Shown here: positions 63,993-64,000 of the stretch, one piece after another
How the letters are laid out: each line of letters begins with the position of its first letter
Numbering within the stretch: position 1 is the first letter of the stretch
Origin: Branchipolynoe longqiensis
Lineage: Eukaryota; Annelida; Polychaeta; Phyllodocida; Polynoidae
Assembly (NCBI GenBank): GCA_030323885.1
Contig: CM059190.1
Span: forward strand, 104,511,856-104,575,855
Direction of reading: 5' to 3'
Length of the DNA stretch: 64,000 nt
The notes under the pieces: model-generated
Database searches by the model: none
What the model saw: the letters and a program-made list of their open reading frames with translations, nothing else
What the model was told of the DNA's origin: nothing
Translations under genes and position numbers: made by a program

Positions 63993-64000
63993 ATATAGAT
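63993..64000 (+). CDS. EGF exon D1, unit 4, cut by window end
   Basis: TTTCTTTCAG is followed by ATATAGAT, the first bases of another D1 exon. The array therefore continues beyond the window. Confidence 0.8.

Larger units (their letters stand above)
60344..64000 (+). repeat. Tandem array of ~1216-bp units, each with two EGF exons
   Basis: Unit starts at 60344, 61560, 62777 and 63993 (spacing 1216, 1217, 1216). Exons and introns are almost identical between units. Units 2 and 3 share several differences from unit 1 after the second exon (for example ACAAGCAATTGATTC against ACAAACATTTGATTT). The array is cut by the window end. Confidence 0.95.

Overview
The window is eukaryotic nuclear DNA from an invertebrate, most likely a lophotrochozoan and probably a mollusc. 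Spliced exons with good GT/AG sites lie among dense, nested transposable-element debris. The short element at 4615-4870 ends in a SINE tail (GCGTCGTTAAATAAAAC) that I know from molluscan genomes. Elements built of tandem core repeats between inverted ends resemble the bivalve 'pearl' type. I cannot name a species. There is no sign of bacterial operons, CRISPR arrays or rRNA.

Host gene. One plus-strand gene appears to cross the right half. Its recognisable exons are a signal-peptide exon (33308-33429), a large extracellular-domain exon (36088-37099), an EGF exon (51633-51755) and an array of EGF exons (60344 to the window end). The splice phases match throughout: phase 0 between the first two, phase 1 at every later junction. 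The last 3.7 kb is a head-to-tail tandem repeat of about 1216 bp; each unit carries two different 123-bp calcium-binding EGF exons. A decayed, deleted unit lies just upstream (59692-60343), and an intron remnant of the same unit is at 53030-53127. The first exon (start codon) and the 3' end are not seen.

Left third. Positions 1-3450 hold a minus-strand DIRS/Ngaro-type (tyrosine-recombinase) retrotransposon, interrupted by a non-autonomous LINE derivative. Positions 3.5-6.8 kb hold SINEs and microsatellites. Positions 7857-30567 are one compound Ty3/Gypsy insertion on the minus strand: a 5' LTR (28350-30567), gag, protease, RNase H and integrase, a long spaced region, an envelope-like gene of the F-protein type (16956-18969), 3 kb of repeat-rich non-coding DNA, a polypurine tract, a second LTR (12050-13920), then a second gag-pol body truncated at 7857. 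In the first body the reverse transcriptase is missing, and a piece of an unrelated orphan gene family (23809-25820, opposite strand) sits in its place. The compound is flanked on both sides by copies of a ~95-bp repeat whose core resembles a CTCF site.

Middle and right. From 30.8 to 41.9 kb, several families of non-autonomous inverted-repeat DNA elements, SINEs and minisatellites surround the first host exons. One element sits inside a 63-bp minisatellite, so its TAA target duplication can be read directly. The 14.5-kb intron between 37.1 and 51.6 kb contains two DIRS-type elements (42118-46999 and 47852-51478), one with a 45-bp perfect inverted terminal repeat and an internal complementary region. 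The next intron holds an LTR fragment and a third, decayed minus-strand Ngaro/DIRS element (54023-59670), itself invaded by a CR1-like LINE and two inverted-repeat elements.

Nearly every retroelement gene is broken by frameshifts or stops. Boundaries of repeats are estimated by eye and may be off by tens of bases.
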